DNA of 64,000 nt from Apostichopus japonicus (lineage: Eukaryota; Echinodermata; Holothuroidea; Aspidochirotida; Stichopodidae). The stretch lies in NCBI RefSeq assembly GCF_037975245.1, contig NC_092566.1:1116001-1180000 (forward strand). Direction: 5' to 3'. Under the pieces are notes generated by a model. The model was not told the origin of the DNA. It made no database searches and saw nothing but the letters and a program-made list of their open reading frames with translations. The position numbers and the translations under genes were made by a program. Below, in pieces: positions 39,301 to 47,268 of this stretch (positions are counted from its first letter, which is position 1; the number at the start of each line of letters is the position of its first letter).

Positions 39301-41393
39301 CATGAGGGGGGTGAAAACAGTTAAACTCACATAAAAGCCCACTCTTTGTATCATTCATGTTTGATCAAACTTATTATCAGTGATCGGTGATGGGTCGTGA
39401 AAGTTTGACTTAATGTGAAGGTCAAAGGTCAGTTGTTGTAAGAACAGAACAAATCACATAAAAGTCTTCATTTCTTAGGCTTTCTGTGTAATGTGATTGA
39501 CACCTGGCAACAGTGATCAGAAGGTAATAGGTCAGTGATGATGTAGTTAATCTATGGTCAGAGGTCATGTTTGGGCCCCTCCTGGTCATTGAAAATATTA
39601 CACTCCACAAGACACATGCGTACAGTATAAACTGATCCGAACTTATATCTTACTAGCTCAAGCTTCATCTGTGATAAATTAAGTCTTAAACACAAGCCAC
39701 CATCAACAGATTCAATGACACCACAGTGACATAATCTTCTGAAAGTGTTGTGGACTAATGTTTTAACCTACACGTAGCATATTGATACCAGATTATTTCA
39801 TCTTTGTTGACCTAAGTGGTTACACTCACCACAAGAGTCTTATTTCCATAATTTAACTAAATATTTCTATTTCATTATTTGTTTGTCCTGTTAATTGAAT
39901 AGAAAGTATTCTCTCATTGACATATACGCACAGAAAAAATGGAAATACACCACATTATTATGATTGTTATTATGATTTTATTCTTCATAAATACTCTTTT
40001 TTTTGTTTTGTTGAAATTTAAGATACATGGAAAAGTGATGTATGTATTTGACAACAAAAGGTGAGACAACCAATACAAAATCCTTTTCACCCGAGGAAAT
40101 ATAAATATAAGAAGTGAGGTAATCCTGCAATATATTAGTGAGCCCCAACTTCACCGATTGAGCCATTAAGAACATTTCCATGTCTTACCTTTATTTCATA
40201 TTGTTTTGGCTGAGTTTCGAGACCAAAACAACCAAAAGAAAATCAGGGAGCAACTCTTTCTTTAACAATTAGTGTGCAGTATCAATATTTATAAATTTAA
40301 ATCATAATAAAATTGTGTAATAGTCACTGTTTCTGTGCAGCCACTGCATATGTACTCTTCTACATTAATGTAGCAATTGAATCATATTGATATATATACT
40401 ATATTAAATGTGGGGTTTCATTGCAAAGTATTAAACCACATTTAACTCCATCGTGACATAGTGTGAGACGGGAAATATCAAATATTGGCTTATTTCAATA
40501 CCAGGACACAGGCTTACCCATCGATGATATCAAATATGCCAATCTAACGAGGTTTCAGATTTCTCGGGAGGATGATAAGGGCATCACTAACTCTTTTATC
40601 TTTTCTTTGTTTTTTCCCTTCTGCAGAATACTTTCCACACAAAGATTTACACCACTGGCTGTGCGGATATGTTTACAATGTGGATTAATAGGTACCTATA
40701 TTACATAGCAGGCATTGCTGGGGTCATTGTCTTGGTCGAGGTTAGTCTCCTTTCTATTGCTTAATCCTTTTCATCGTTTTGTTATTCAGATTACCAATAT
40801 TTGAATCCTCAAAAGGGTCCTTTTGCTAAAAACAAAAGAAGAAGATTGAAGTTTATTACAATCCAGTATAAATATTTTAATTACATATTTATAGATACTA
40901 ATGCTACCAATATTCTTTCCCCTGATTGTCTCTATAATTAGAGGTGGAAACAGTCTTAAACTCAAAAGTAGCCCCAGTTAGTTTCTTTTTTTGTCTTTAT
41001 ATGTTTGGTTTTTTTGTACGTGTGTATGTATTAAACCTCTTTTAAGTACATACATAGGTCTGTTTTATTCATAACTTAATCCCCAAGAGTTGTGACATCA
41101 TCTTATGTAATGGTCAAATCTATTTCAGAGCCTCTTTGACCTCTCATGAAGTCCCTCATGTTTACTTTCAATGATCCATTATTCCCAGTTATTTCAGTGG
41201 ATATGATTGGATAATATGATTATTAACTGTAGCAGATCTTATTAGCATTTTAGTGTGGTCACAGAGTGGTCACTTGTTGCCACGCCTGATACATAAATCT
41301 GTCTTCTTTTTGTCGCAGTTGTTTGGATTCTGTTTTGCACATTCCCTCATCAACGACATCAAACGCCAAAAGGCCCGCTGGGCGCATCGATAA
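3094..41393 (+). CDS. TspanC8-type tetraspanin (TSPAN5/14/17-like), nine coding exons
   Basis: Joined exons are 3094-3336, 20282-20332, 20558-20713, 20992-21066, 34325-34423, 36632-36757, 37576-37629, 40627-40740 and 41319-41393. They total 993 nt and 330 residues, with every junction GT-AG and phase 0. Tetraspanins are four-pass membrane scaffolds. Transmembrane segments lie near residues 69-95, 117-140, 151-174 and 288-313, with the conserved GALREN inner-loop motif after TM2. The large extracellular loop has the CCG signature at 211-213 and eight cysteines (211, 212, 228, 238, 244, 245, 258, 280). That count defines TspanC8 proteins, which in animals bind ADAM10 and control its exit from the ER and its substrate choice. 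PFSCC and NTQCGY match the TSPAN5/14/17 branch better than TSPAN33. N227 sits in an NCS glycosylation sequon. The ~65-residue cytosolic N-tail is unusually long and contains PPPY. Which vertebrate paralogue is closest is an inference. Confidence 0.93.
3538..3612 (-). repeat. tRNA-like sequence / SINE head
   Basis: On the - strand it reads GGAGTGTTAGCTCAGTGG... (A-box-like) and ends with CCCCTGTTCGAGTCACTCC (B-box-like). The anticodon and T stems do not close properly (8-nt anticodon loop, broken T stem). A tRNA-derived SINE or pseudogene is therefore more likely than a working tRNA. Confidence 0.5.
4640..4865 (+). repeat. Two tandem LINE-like 3' fragments
   Basis: The phrase AGAATCTCCT(G/A)AAAGCCCACCT occurs at 4649 and 4751, each followed by CAGTGATTTGTGC. 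It translates to F(K/Q)NLLKAHL(L/F)QE, which resembles the last residues of CR1/L2-type reverse transcriptase proteins. The fragment is too short to classify. Confidence 0.4.
5715..5789. repeat. 15-bp minisatellite, ~5 copies
   Basis: Unit CATCCGGTTTGAGTT, with CTG/CGG and GAG/GGG variants. The array keeps one - strand frame open (repeated NRMNS), which is not evidence of a gene. Confidence 0.85.
11521..12182. mobile_element. hAT-like miniature transposon (662 bp)
   Basis: The ends are inverted: left CAGGGTTTTTGTTA, right (reverse complement) CAGGGTTTTCGTTA. Flanking 8-mers ATTATTAT (11513-11520) and ATTATCAT (12183-12190) match at 7/8, fitting an aged 8-bp target duplication. CAGGG ends and 8-bp duplications are typical of hAT elements. 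There is no transposase inside. Confidence 0.75.
12880..12932. repeat. ~20-bp minisatellite, left part
   Basis: Units like ATCAATCACTATTGATACAT. The same unit resumes at 13705-13765, on the far side of a hAT-like element and a SINE, so the array seems to have been split by insertions. Confidence 0.6.
12953..13424. mobile_element. hAT-like miniature transposon (472 bp) with perfect target duplication
   Basis: Left end CAGTGTTGTAGCCA, right end its inverse TGGCTACAACACTG. Perfect 8-bp direct repeats ATCAGCAG lie at 12945-12952 and 13425-13432. It is non-coding and has a GC-rich core (around 13020-13110). Confidence 0.88.
13441..13706 (-). repeat. tRNA-derived SINE
   Basis: Reading the - strand from 13706, a tRNA-Leu-like head (TGGCCGAGTTGATAAAGG, A box; GGTTCAGGGTTTGATTCC, B box, near 13630) is followed by a ~160-bp unrelated body ending near 13441. 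The tRNA part lacks a good cloverleaf, so it is not annotated as tRNA. Confidence 0.65.
13705..13765. repeat. ~20-bp minisatellite, right part
   Basis: Continuation of the ATCAATCACTATTGATACAT-type array seen at 12880-12932. Confidence 0.55.
15236..15490. repeat. ~84-bp tandem repeat, 3 copies
   Basis: Copies start with TCTG(T/C)ATGATTT at 15236, 15320 and 15403, each containing AAGCCCTG or TAGCCCTG and GATTAGCTG or GAGCTG. The same repeat occurs inverted in intron 6 at 37020-37190. Confidence 0.75.
17345..17600. repeat. Dispersed repeat fragment with TTACCTGTCTCC motif
   Basis: The phrase CTTACCTGTCTCC recurs near 17363, 18411, 20830 and 33723, usually followed by CACAACC-like or CACTCC-like sequence. 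The + strand frame here stays open for ~80 codons but matches no family I recognise. It may be the 3' end of a retroelement. Confidence 0.35.
17630..18140. repeat. ~200-bp tandem duplication, 2-3 diverged copies
   Basis: ATGGACAGACTTTTGGGAGTC occurs near 17839 and 18047, and CAACTGTA(A/G)(A/T/G) blocks near 17680, 17879 and 18090. The copies have diverged considerably. Confidence 0.6.
18405..18672 (+). repeat. Retroelement-like 3' fragment with GATT tail
   Basis: It begins with the TTACCTGTCTCC dispersed motif and ends in (GATT)n / GATCGATCGAT. A short tandem tail of this type is common at CR1-like LINE 3' ends. The coding content is unclear. Confidence 0.35.
20282..20332 (+). CDS. Tetraspanin exon 2 (residues 82-98)
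   Basis: A 51-nt exon after CTTTACAG and before AGG|GTAAGC. It encodes [17 protein letters not shown], completing TM1 and starting the small extracellular loop. Confidence 0.92.
20558..20713 (+). CDS. Tetraspanin exon 3 (residues 99-150)
   Basis: A 156-nt exon between CATCAG and TGT|GTAAGT. It encodes the rest of the small loop, TM2 and the conserved inner loop [12 protein letters not shown]. Confidence 0.93.
20992..21066 (+). CDS. Tetraspanin exon 4 (residues 151-175)
   Basis: A 75-nt exon between TTTACAG and CAG|GTAAGG encoding TM3 ([16 protein letters not shown]...). Confidence 0.92.
21298..21392. repeat. ~45-bp direct repeat, 2 copies
   Basis: GGCAATAGAATTGATCCCAC followed by CC-rich sequence and CATCCTCCACTC occurs at 21307 and 21350. 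Confidence 0.7.
22142..25372. repeat. Large ~28-bp minisatellite with higher-order structure (3.2 kb)
   Basis: Basic unit about GACACATTGAACTAACAAAA plus TAATGTAAA; 25-29 bp variants alternate. By length there are over a hundred units. Variants such as GGACTAGCAAATATGTACA and ACTACGTACAGACACAATAAA recur in blocks; for example TGATCTAACAAACTGATG occurs at 23041, 23528, 23959 and 24704, showing that multi-unit blocks were duplicated. The repeated - strand frames (VSSMCLYI...) are spurious. Confidence 0.95.
25719..26135. repeat. 110-bp tandem array, ~4 copies (left terminus)
   Basis: ACGCTGGAGGTCCGCC starts at 25719, 25829, 25939 and 26050 (110, 110, 111 bp), each followed by AACGGACCGATAGACATTG. 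A worn extra copy lies at 26398-26480. Open frames in this block come from the periodicity. Confidence 0.92.
26398..26480. repeat. Degenerate copy of the 110-bp unit
   Basis: It contains GGTCCGCTAACGGACCGATAGA and CCAGCGGAATGCCGACAGCAG, matching the main array with substitutions, ~260 bp internal to it. Confidence 0.7.
27934..28239. mobile_element. hAT-like miniature transposon, copy A (306 bp)
   Basis: Ends CAGTAGCGTAGGAA and (inverted) CAAGAGCGTAGGAA. Perfect 8-bp direct repeats GTGATACC lie at 26 and 240 within 27926-27933 and 28240-28247. The interior has long G and C runs. A second family copy in the opposite orientation lies at 58945-59300. It is nested in the larger transposon. Confidence 0.9.
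28919..29100 (+). other. Coding-like remnant upstream of the DUF4806-like gene
   Basis: After a TTTTGCAG acceptor-like site, short frames read [20 protein letters not shown] and, in another frame, [19 protein letters not shown]. They are broken by stops and a frame change. This could be an N-terminal exon remnant of the element's gene or chance. Confidence 0.25.
29175..30943 (+). pseudogene. Decayed DUF4806-like gene of the transposon
   Basis: Three pieces are visible: 29175-29379 ([12 protein letters not shown] start, later [20 protein letters not shown]), 29842-29982 ([20 protein letters not shown] and NWT...GKTAFAKLH) and 30812-30943 ([12 protein letters not shown], then a TGA stop). The order of LP-like start, GG, conserved RI, L(F/L).N.LA, NW and a C-terminal helix resembles DUF4806, a domain of unknown function common in invertebrate mobile-element proteins. 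The first piece has a +1 shift in a T run near 29205-29211 and an in-frame TAA at 29278-29280. The second reaches a TGA at 29986 just before the better GTGAGT donor (29991), unless the weaker GTATGA donor at 29983 is used. It is therefore probably inactive. The family assignment is from memory of the pattern. Confidence 0.55.
30456..30726. mobile_element. Nested miniature inverted-repeat element (~270 bp)
   Basis: The 17-mer CCGATACTCATAGCTAG at the left is exactly inverted at the right (ending near 30725). The interior is AT-rich and non-coding. It lies inside the last intron of the DUF4806-like gene, so it is probably a later insertion. I did not find a clear target duplication. Confidence 0.65.
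31011..31016 (+). terminator. Polyadenylation signal of the DUF4806-like gene
   Basis: AATAAA lies 68 bp after the TGA stop at 30941-30943. Confidence 0.5.
31335..31812. repeat. GC-rich YGGCGGT tandem array (right terminus)
   Basis: Irregular repeats of CGGCGGT(C/A), CTGGCGTTTCT and CTGCTGGTGGA-type words run through the block. Both strands stay open for 100-180 codons because the repeat lacks stops. This is not evidence of protein coding. It mirrors the GC-rich array at the left end of the same element. Confidence 0.85.
32480..32705. repeat. TA microsatellites
   Basis: Two (TA)n tracts lie at ~32480-32492 and ~32663-32705. Confidence 0.85.
33650..33812. repeat. 56-bp direct repeat flanking a TTACCTGTCTCC insert
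   Basis: TAGCATCTGCAAAATACC plus GCTGAACCAATAT occurs at ~33650 and ~33757 with four or so differences. The sequence between contains CTTACCTGTCTCCCCACAACC, the dispersed motif also at 20830. Confidence 0.7.
34325..34423 (+). CDS. Tetraspanin exon 5 (residues 176-208)
   Basis: A 99-nt exon after a C/T tract and ATCCAG, with a GT|ACGT-type donor (GGT|GTACGT). It encodes the helical start of the large loop, including [17 protein letters not shown], the usual helix just before the CCG motif. Confidence 0.9.
34424..36631 (+). other. Tetraspanin intron 5, nothing recognised
   Basis: AT-rich. One + strand frame of ~100 codons (35275-35589) has no family similarity, splice support or codon pattern that I trust. 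Confidence 0.6.
36632..36757 (+). CDS. Tetraspanin exon 6 (residues 209-250)
   Basis: It encodes [20 protein letters not shown]..., six of the eight large-loop cysteines (CCG, FNC, EAC, SCC) and the NCS sequon. The donor is GCA|GTAAGA. Confidence 0.94.
36758..37575 (+). other. Tetraspanin intron 6
   Basis: Contains only the inverted 84-bp repeat pair described at 37020-37190. Confidence 0.6.
37020..37190. repeat. ~83-bp tandem repeat, 2 copies, inverted relative to 15236-15490
   Basis: AGCTAATCATA(A/T)TAT.TGTTGATAATAA occurs at ~37031 and ~37114, each followed by CAGTAATACAGGACTAA. Its reverse complement matches the GATTAGCTG / AGCCCTG blocks of intron 1. Confidence 0.75.
37576..37629 (+). 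CDS. Tetraspanin exon 7 (residues 251-268)
   Basis: A 54-nt exon encoding [18 protein letters not shown], with the seventh cysteine. The acceptor is TAATTTAG and the donor CAA|GTAAGT. Confidence 0.88.
37630..40626 (+). other. Tetraspanin intron 7
   Basis: No exon seen. It holds the repeat at 38950-39660; the remainder is AT-rich and unremarkable. Confidence 0.6.
38950..39660. repeat. Probable dispersed repeat with GGTCA-type direct repeats
   Basis: It starts with tandem (C/G)ATCATGGCAATGCG(C/T)CTG units (38985-39050) and GTCCGTCCGTCCATCCGTCC. Scattered hexamer pairs follow, such as AAGGTCAAAGGTCA at 39418-39431, GGTCAGAGGTCA near 39548 and AAGGTCAAATGTCA near 39165. The ends were not defined. 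Confidence 0.4.
40627..40740 (+). CDS. Tetraspanin exon 8 (residues 269-306)
   Basis: It encodes the end of the large loop with the eighth cysteine (TTGC) and most of TM4 ([14 protein letters not shown]). The acceptor is TTCTGCAG and the donor GAG|GTTAGT. Confidence 0.93.
41319..41393 (+). CDS. Tetraspanin terminal exon 9 (residues 307-330)
   Basis: After TGTCGCAG it encodes the end of TM4 and a short basic tail ([18 protein letters not shown]..., then a TAA stop). The pattern resembles the TSPAN5/14/17 C-terminus. Confidence 0.92.
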   Translation: MFGFCFAHSLINDIKRQKARWAHR

Positions 41394-42015
41394 TTCATTC
41401 CAGGATGTTGGTGGATGATGCTACTCAAGGGAGAAGACTGACAGTGCCTTTTGGTCAATATCGTGTAGCATCAGGAAGGAGGTAGTACCTCCTCAACTAA
41501 CCATAACAGAATTTGTCCAGTTTGTAACATCGTCCAGAAATAAACAGACTTTTTTTACCATTAGGACGTGATAATACTACCACGTAACCTCTCAAAGCAC
41601 AAAAAGCAAAAAGCAAATATCTCCTTGTTTTAAAATTAGAAGGTCTATCTCAGATAACAACCACAGAACATATGGAGTTTTCCTTTATGCTATCATAAAG
41701 ATATAAATATATATAAAATTGAGGTAGTACCTCGGCTACCCACCAAAATCATTTTTTTTCCAGTTTGTAACATCATGGAACATTTCAGAACAAAGATCAT
41801 TTCAGTCGTTACCACACTCAAGAGATTGCTGTCTTGTCAACATATGTAGCTTTTAATTTCTTGATCTTCGTCGACATCGTCAATGTGTAAACTATTCTCG
41901 ACGAGAGATTAGTGTCTAATACTGCGGGTGATTTGATATAAATCTCACTTGATTCATTAATTGCTTTGACCAGAGTTAAAATGTACAAATAAAGTCTAAT
42001 CTCCAGGGTTGTCTA
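41394..42015 (+). other. Tetraspanin 3' UTR (main form)
   Basis: It follows the TAA at 41391-41393. AATAAA occurs at about 41541 and at 41988-41993; the second is the likelier end of the message. Confidence 0.5.
41988..41993 (+). terminator. Polyadenylation signal, tetraspanin main form
   Basis: AATAAA ~600 bp after the stop codon. Confidence 0.45.
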
Positions 42016-45000
42016 ACTCAGGCATAAGCAAAAGTAATATCGTATCATATTTTAGTTTGTACATGTTTCATTGTTACCGTGTACCTTCATGGCTGTATGA
42101 CAACTGTTACAAATTTTCATAACAAGTAATGTTTTTTATCAACTGTTTTTTTCTTATAAAAAAAGAAATCTTTTTTAAACTCAATGGTGTGTGAATGTCC
42201 ACCAATCTGTGTGTGAATGTCCACCACACTGTTTGAAAACAAGACTCAGGTTTTATTTATCAAACCCAAGAGATTAAAGAGGCTGTAAAGTGAAAGGTTA
42301 ATCATTTATCCATTTATTGTGTTTTTTGTAGAGGCGTACAAAACGTACTCTACATTTTGTCACTGAAAACTAGCAGGAAATGCGTTTTTCTTCTTGTTGG
42401 AACTGATCCCAATGATGTAATGATTTGAGCTATGAAATCCATATCTGAAAACATAGGCATTTGCCTGATGTTTCCATTGAATAATCCAACACTGGCCCTT
42501 ACACATAATGCAATCATGTAGATACAGACACTGGCGTTACAGCATAAATAACAAGCTGTCTTGGATGTTATTTACTAAAGCCAGCTGGTCTATGAATAAG
42601 AGTGAAACAACTAGCCATCTCACTACAGAGAATAACTCGGCAAGGAAGTTCTTGTTATAGGACCTCAGGAAGTGTGACTGAGCCAAACAAATGAAACAAG
42701 ATAGGGTCTTAATTCCCTTTGGGATGAAGGTTTCCAGTTGAATTAATCTTTTAAGTGGTTTATTCAATAAGTGTGAAGCTAATTGGAATTGATTGTCTCG
42801 AAAGTAAAAGTATTCAAATTACTTTAGTTGTAACTTTCAATAAAGTCAAGATATGGCATACTGTGCTAAATTGTGTTTCCATGCAAAGAATGGAAATAGG
42901 GTGTATGAATAAAGACAACCGCTATGTAAATGTGTCAGTTCTTTAATAACTAATTATTAGATTAATATCATTTAACAATTTAATTCACTGCACTCAAGCA
43001 TGAATAAGGCTTGTCTTAAAACATACAGCTACAAGCCTACCTGTGGCTGAGATTTTCACTCAGATATTTGATTATATGCATATGCAATATGCATACTAGC
43101 AAATGAATTATCGTTCATTGGATGACGACATGAACCTGAAATGATGTTATAAAATATAACTATTAGCCTTGGGTGATCATAAATTCTTGTATTCAATCAA
43201 TTGCATAGATTGTGTTCTAATCCTTAGAACATCATGTCATTTGATATTTTGCATAAATTTGCATGTAACGTTGTTCCTAGAAAAGAGATTTTAGGTACTA
43301 ACTTAAAAATTTTGACAAAATGTTCAGAGAGTACCAATTATTAAGAATTAAGATAGAAAGAGAGAAAAATGATTGCTTGTTTGATTTTCAAACAAAATTA
43401 GACTCGGAAAGAAAATGATTTGCTTGATATGCCACTCACAAAGTAAACGACAGGCTTACCTACAGAAGGTCAGAAGGTTGGTGCACTTAACTAGATTGAA
43501 GGCGTGTGGGGGATTAATTTACTTAATGGATAAGAAACCAACATTGCTATCTAGACAAGCAGAAACTCAATTAATCTAATAATAGTTTAAAAGACTAAAT
43601 TATTTGCATAAATTAAATCCACACAGTCAGGTTTACGATGAATGAATATATAATATAAAGTGTAGCCTATTCGCCCTAGTAAGATGTCAACGATTTGTGC
43701 TTTGAAAGGTTGGTTTCAGTTCATGCCGAGTTGCTTTCGGCTTATTGTTCACCGAGTAAGGATTTATGATGATTACATTCGATTGGAAATCCTCTCTAAG
43801 TATGCCTGGGAAGTTACTTTTGTCCACGGCGTTGACGTAAAATAAGAAGCAGCCGGTTGTGATTGGAACCGGCAAACTTAATAGAAAGTTTAACTCAGCT
43901 TTTGGTCATGTTGATTTTATAAGATTCATCCAAATTTTGGATGAAAAAGTTCCCACCATCCAGTGATACTTGCCCATTGGCAGCACTTAATGTAATAAAA
44001 CCATCAATTGCATTTATGCTAAAATTGGACATATCATTGTATCAAACTTGTAAATAAATATTTATTGATTTAACAATGTATAAATACTTTGATCGCTTTT
44101 AAATTTTACTAGAAAGTGCTAAATGATACAAATCATTCAACCTGAGGTAAACTCTCTTTAATGGCAGACAGAATCAACATGTAGATTTTTTTTAATTATA
44201 TAATTTCACTTGTTTTGTGGTGAAATATGATATTTAGTTATCAGGCAGTGGTATTAAAGCCAACACTTGTGTAGTTTTTTGTGGGAATGCCAATAACAGG
44301 TTTTACACCTCACCAGCATTTACCCCAAAATTGCTGAAAATTCTTCAAAAGTATTTTTTACTTTCGGCTCTGAATGTCCAAATGATTCTCAGACATTGAA
44401 TAGTTATCAATTAGTCACTGGAAGGTCTCAGGGAGGTAAATGCTTTTAAAAAAGTATTTCTGGTGGCTGGAGTTGATTGCTGTATCTTTAGACAAAAAAC
44501 CATTGTGTCCTTGTTTGTCTTTATATGATTGGTCAATCATTTATCCACAGAGTAAACTGATATCTCTAGTAAAGGATTTTGACAACTAATGTATTAGGGT
44601 TCAGGATAAATCAAGAAGATGAAGATGGCCTAAGTAAAGCTTTAAAAGGGCATTTGCCTAGATGACATCAAATACCTACCCCCCTCCCCCTCCCCCCTCC
44701 TTTCTGTGACTGGAATAGTTCATTCAAATTAACCATATCTCAAGTTATGGGCAAGATATTGAGTGAGAGGTTTTTAACTAGCAGTGTGGAATATTATTTT
44801 ATTCAACATAAGTTTCACATTGTTTCTCCATCAGAAAATCCTTTTAAACAGTGCAGTCTAATTATTTGAAATTAGTATCAGTTTACAAGTTATCGTTTAC
44901 TTTCTAGCATATTTGTGGGCAATACAGTTTATTGTGGAAGACTTTTAATACAGTTGTGTGTTTTTGTTAGATTTTCTTGGCATAATTTTTTTTTTTAAGT

Positions 45001-46571
45001 GATTCACAATCCTATTCAAATAGAAAATGTAAATAAAAAAATATATAAAAATCATGTCTAATGCAGAATTATTGTAAATGAAGCGAAAAAAAGTACTAAA
45101 CGAAAAAAAATGTAAAAAATTATTAACAAGAGGCTTTCATTACTTAAAAGTTTCTGTTTTCATCTGTGTTAGTTATCTTACTTTTCTTCCTTTTTACTTT
45201 GTTTTATCGATTATATTGAAGGGAAAATATTATATCATACTAATAACAGCAATTATTAATTTAAAATAATTGTGATTGTTTGTTCATTTATTATATTTTA
45301 TGTTTTAACTTTTTTTTTTCCTATTTACTTTCGTTATCTTGAAGTTTTTTTCTTACATCCACTTGGTTCCCTTACGTATGTGATTTAAGTCTTTGTAGCA
45401 ATGTGTATTTTCAACTCACATGTGCATTTTAGTGTGGTTGTTGGTTTCAAGTGCTGTTTTGATTTAGATTTCAAGAAAGACGACAAAAATTGGAAAAAAG
45501 ATGGGTCACATTTTTTTTCTGGTCATGATAGTCAATTTTGATGGTGGTAAGATCCTGCAGAAGAGGCTGCCGTGTATGTTGGATATAGTTCACTTTGTTA
45601 TCCTTATATTATATACAAAGTAATAAACCTTTATGTTTTCAGAAATAAGATATTTTGACCATCATTATAATGGAACTAACATCACTTCCTTTTCTTTCTT
45701 GTTTGGCTAAATGGTTTCTGTCATTGGAAAAGTTGGATCTTAAATACTGCTTTCTGATTTCAGAAAGCAGATTTTTTGCTTGTAAATTGCAATAGAACGG
45801 AGATGTATAAACATTGTTAATCCTTTATATTAGTCGGAGGGTTAAAAGTTCACCCATTTTCTGTTCTTTGAATATACATGCCATGTTGGATTAATAATGT
45901 GTACTGTTACAAGATCCAATCAAGATTACTACGTAAGTCGAATCCATTCATATGAGGGTAAATGCATTTTCTGCTTGTAATAAAGGGATTTCATTAACTT
46001 TGATTGTCCAATAAAATTTTAAGAGAATATTGACCCCAAGAGTTATTTGTATTCTTTCGTGTATCTTGTGAGTGGAATAACTGGCCATTTGGTTGATGGG
46101 AGGGAGGGAGGGGTAGCTTGGCATACCAGTTTAGACTCTGGGAACTAGCCCTGATGTGCTGGTTCAGAGGTACCAAAGGCACAGCCATGATGTACTGTGT
46201 ATTTTACTTGAGGGTAGAAAGTATAAAAAAAAAGCATTGTGTACTGAATAGTAATTAAAACCTTTTAAATTACGGCATTAAATTTACCAAACAAAAAGGG
46301 CTTTTCTTATTCTCATTGGTGGGTAGGGAAGTTATGGACATTGTTGAAATTAATATCCCTGTGAAATTGAAGCCCTTCCCTGCCCCATTGTAGCTGCATT
46401 ACTGAGACCCATGTATTCATTCTCAATAGTCATGTTACATACAGGTTAAAATTGTATTTCAAGCACAGTTTTGATTTTGTGTTATACTTCCCTAAATTTC
46501 AAACGAGCTATATTTTATATCAACCAGCTGTAAATCCGATCATTTCACTTTTGTCTTGGCTTTCCATCTAG
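42016..46571. other. Non-coding stretch, nothing recognised
   Basis: AT-rich sequence with C-rich runs near 44680-44702 and A/T runs near 45000-45320. No supported exon, RNA gene or bounded repeat was found. If the alternative tetraspanin exon at 46572 is real, this is intronic for that isoform. Confidence 0.5.
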
Positions 46572-46634
46572 TATTTGGTTGCTGTGTTCAAGCAGAAGTT
46601 TCATCGTAAACACTGGAAACCAACACTGAGATGA
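46572..46634 (+). CDS. Candidate alternative last exon of the tetraspanin
   Basis: A good acceptor (TTGGCTTTCCATCTAG) is followed by a 20-codon phase-0 frame reading YLVAVFKQKFHRKHWKPTLR and a TGA. Joined to exon 8 it would finish TM4 (VLVE-YLVAVF) and give a strongly basic tail in place of the exon 9 tail. AATAAATAAA and a GT-rich stretch follow at 46949-46970. The phase, hydrophobic-then-basic pattern and 3' end all fit, but no transcript is available and the exon is 5.2 kb beyond exon 9. Confidence 0.35.
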   Translation, partial: YLVAVFKQKFHRKHWKPTLR

Positions 46635-46948
46635 AGTTTTGTCACATCAAACTCTGACAATGGTGAAAATTATTGTGCCCTATTTCATCAATATCCTGTT
46701 CCTCGTTTCACTGAGTAGTTTCGGACCATCTCCCTCATTTTTCGTTTCGAGTGTAATCGTAGACGTGTATTTTATGTTCACCATCCAGCAGTCGCCTAGA
46801 AAGTTCAAATTACTGTACAGCACCACTTCGAACCTGCGCTAGGCAACACGAAACTCAATTGTGACCAGCAATTGTCGTCAGAGATGTATCAATACATTTA
46901 CGACTAGCATTTTATCGTAGAACATATTACTTCAAATAAGAATTGATA

Positions 46949-46958
46949 ATAAATAAAG
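46949..46958 (+). terminator. Overlapping polyadenylation signals
   Basis: AATAAATAAA followed by GGTGGTTTTGAGAG, a typical GT-rich downstream element. It would end the alternative tetraspanin message. Confidence 0.45.
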
Positions 46959-47106
46959 GTGGTTTTGAGAGAATTTACCTTAAAGATATAAAAAGTAAGC
47001 AATGATACTACTGTATCCTATCCGAATGTTTATTATTGTAAATCATTATTTCCCAATTGGCGTTCGATACGACTCATTGCAATATTATTATGCAACAAAA
47101 CTCCTA

Positions 47107-47128
47107 GCCTAACTGTTATCTGTTACTG
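47107..47128 (+). promoter_or_regulatory. 22-bp motif shared with tetraspanin upstream region
   Basis: It matches 2656-2677 at 21 of 22 positions. It lies 131 bp before the CISD start codon, where a promoter or transcription start is expected. Confidence 0.35.
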
Positions 47129-47258
47129 TCAGATTGGTCGAGGTTACCCTGTTTGGATTTGCGGATTTAGAAGGTCCCGATCCTGAGTATTGTCTCAACT
47201 GTACATTTTGGCGAATTGAAATTTCCCATCTTAACGTGTGCTAAAAAATTCTTACATC

Positions 47259-47268
47259 ATGTTTGAAG
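47259..47268 (+). CDS. CISD exon 1 (micro-coding, residues 1-4 partial)
   Basis: ATGTTTGAAG before donor GTAGTT. The split codon with exon 2 gives Gly, so the protein begins [11 protein letters not shown]. The short N-terminal piece before the membrane anchor fits the family. Confidence 0.65.
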
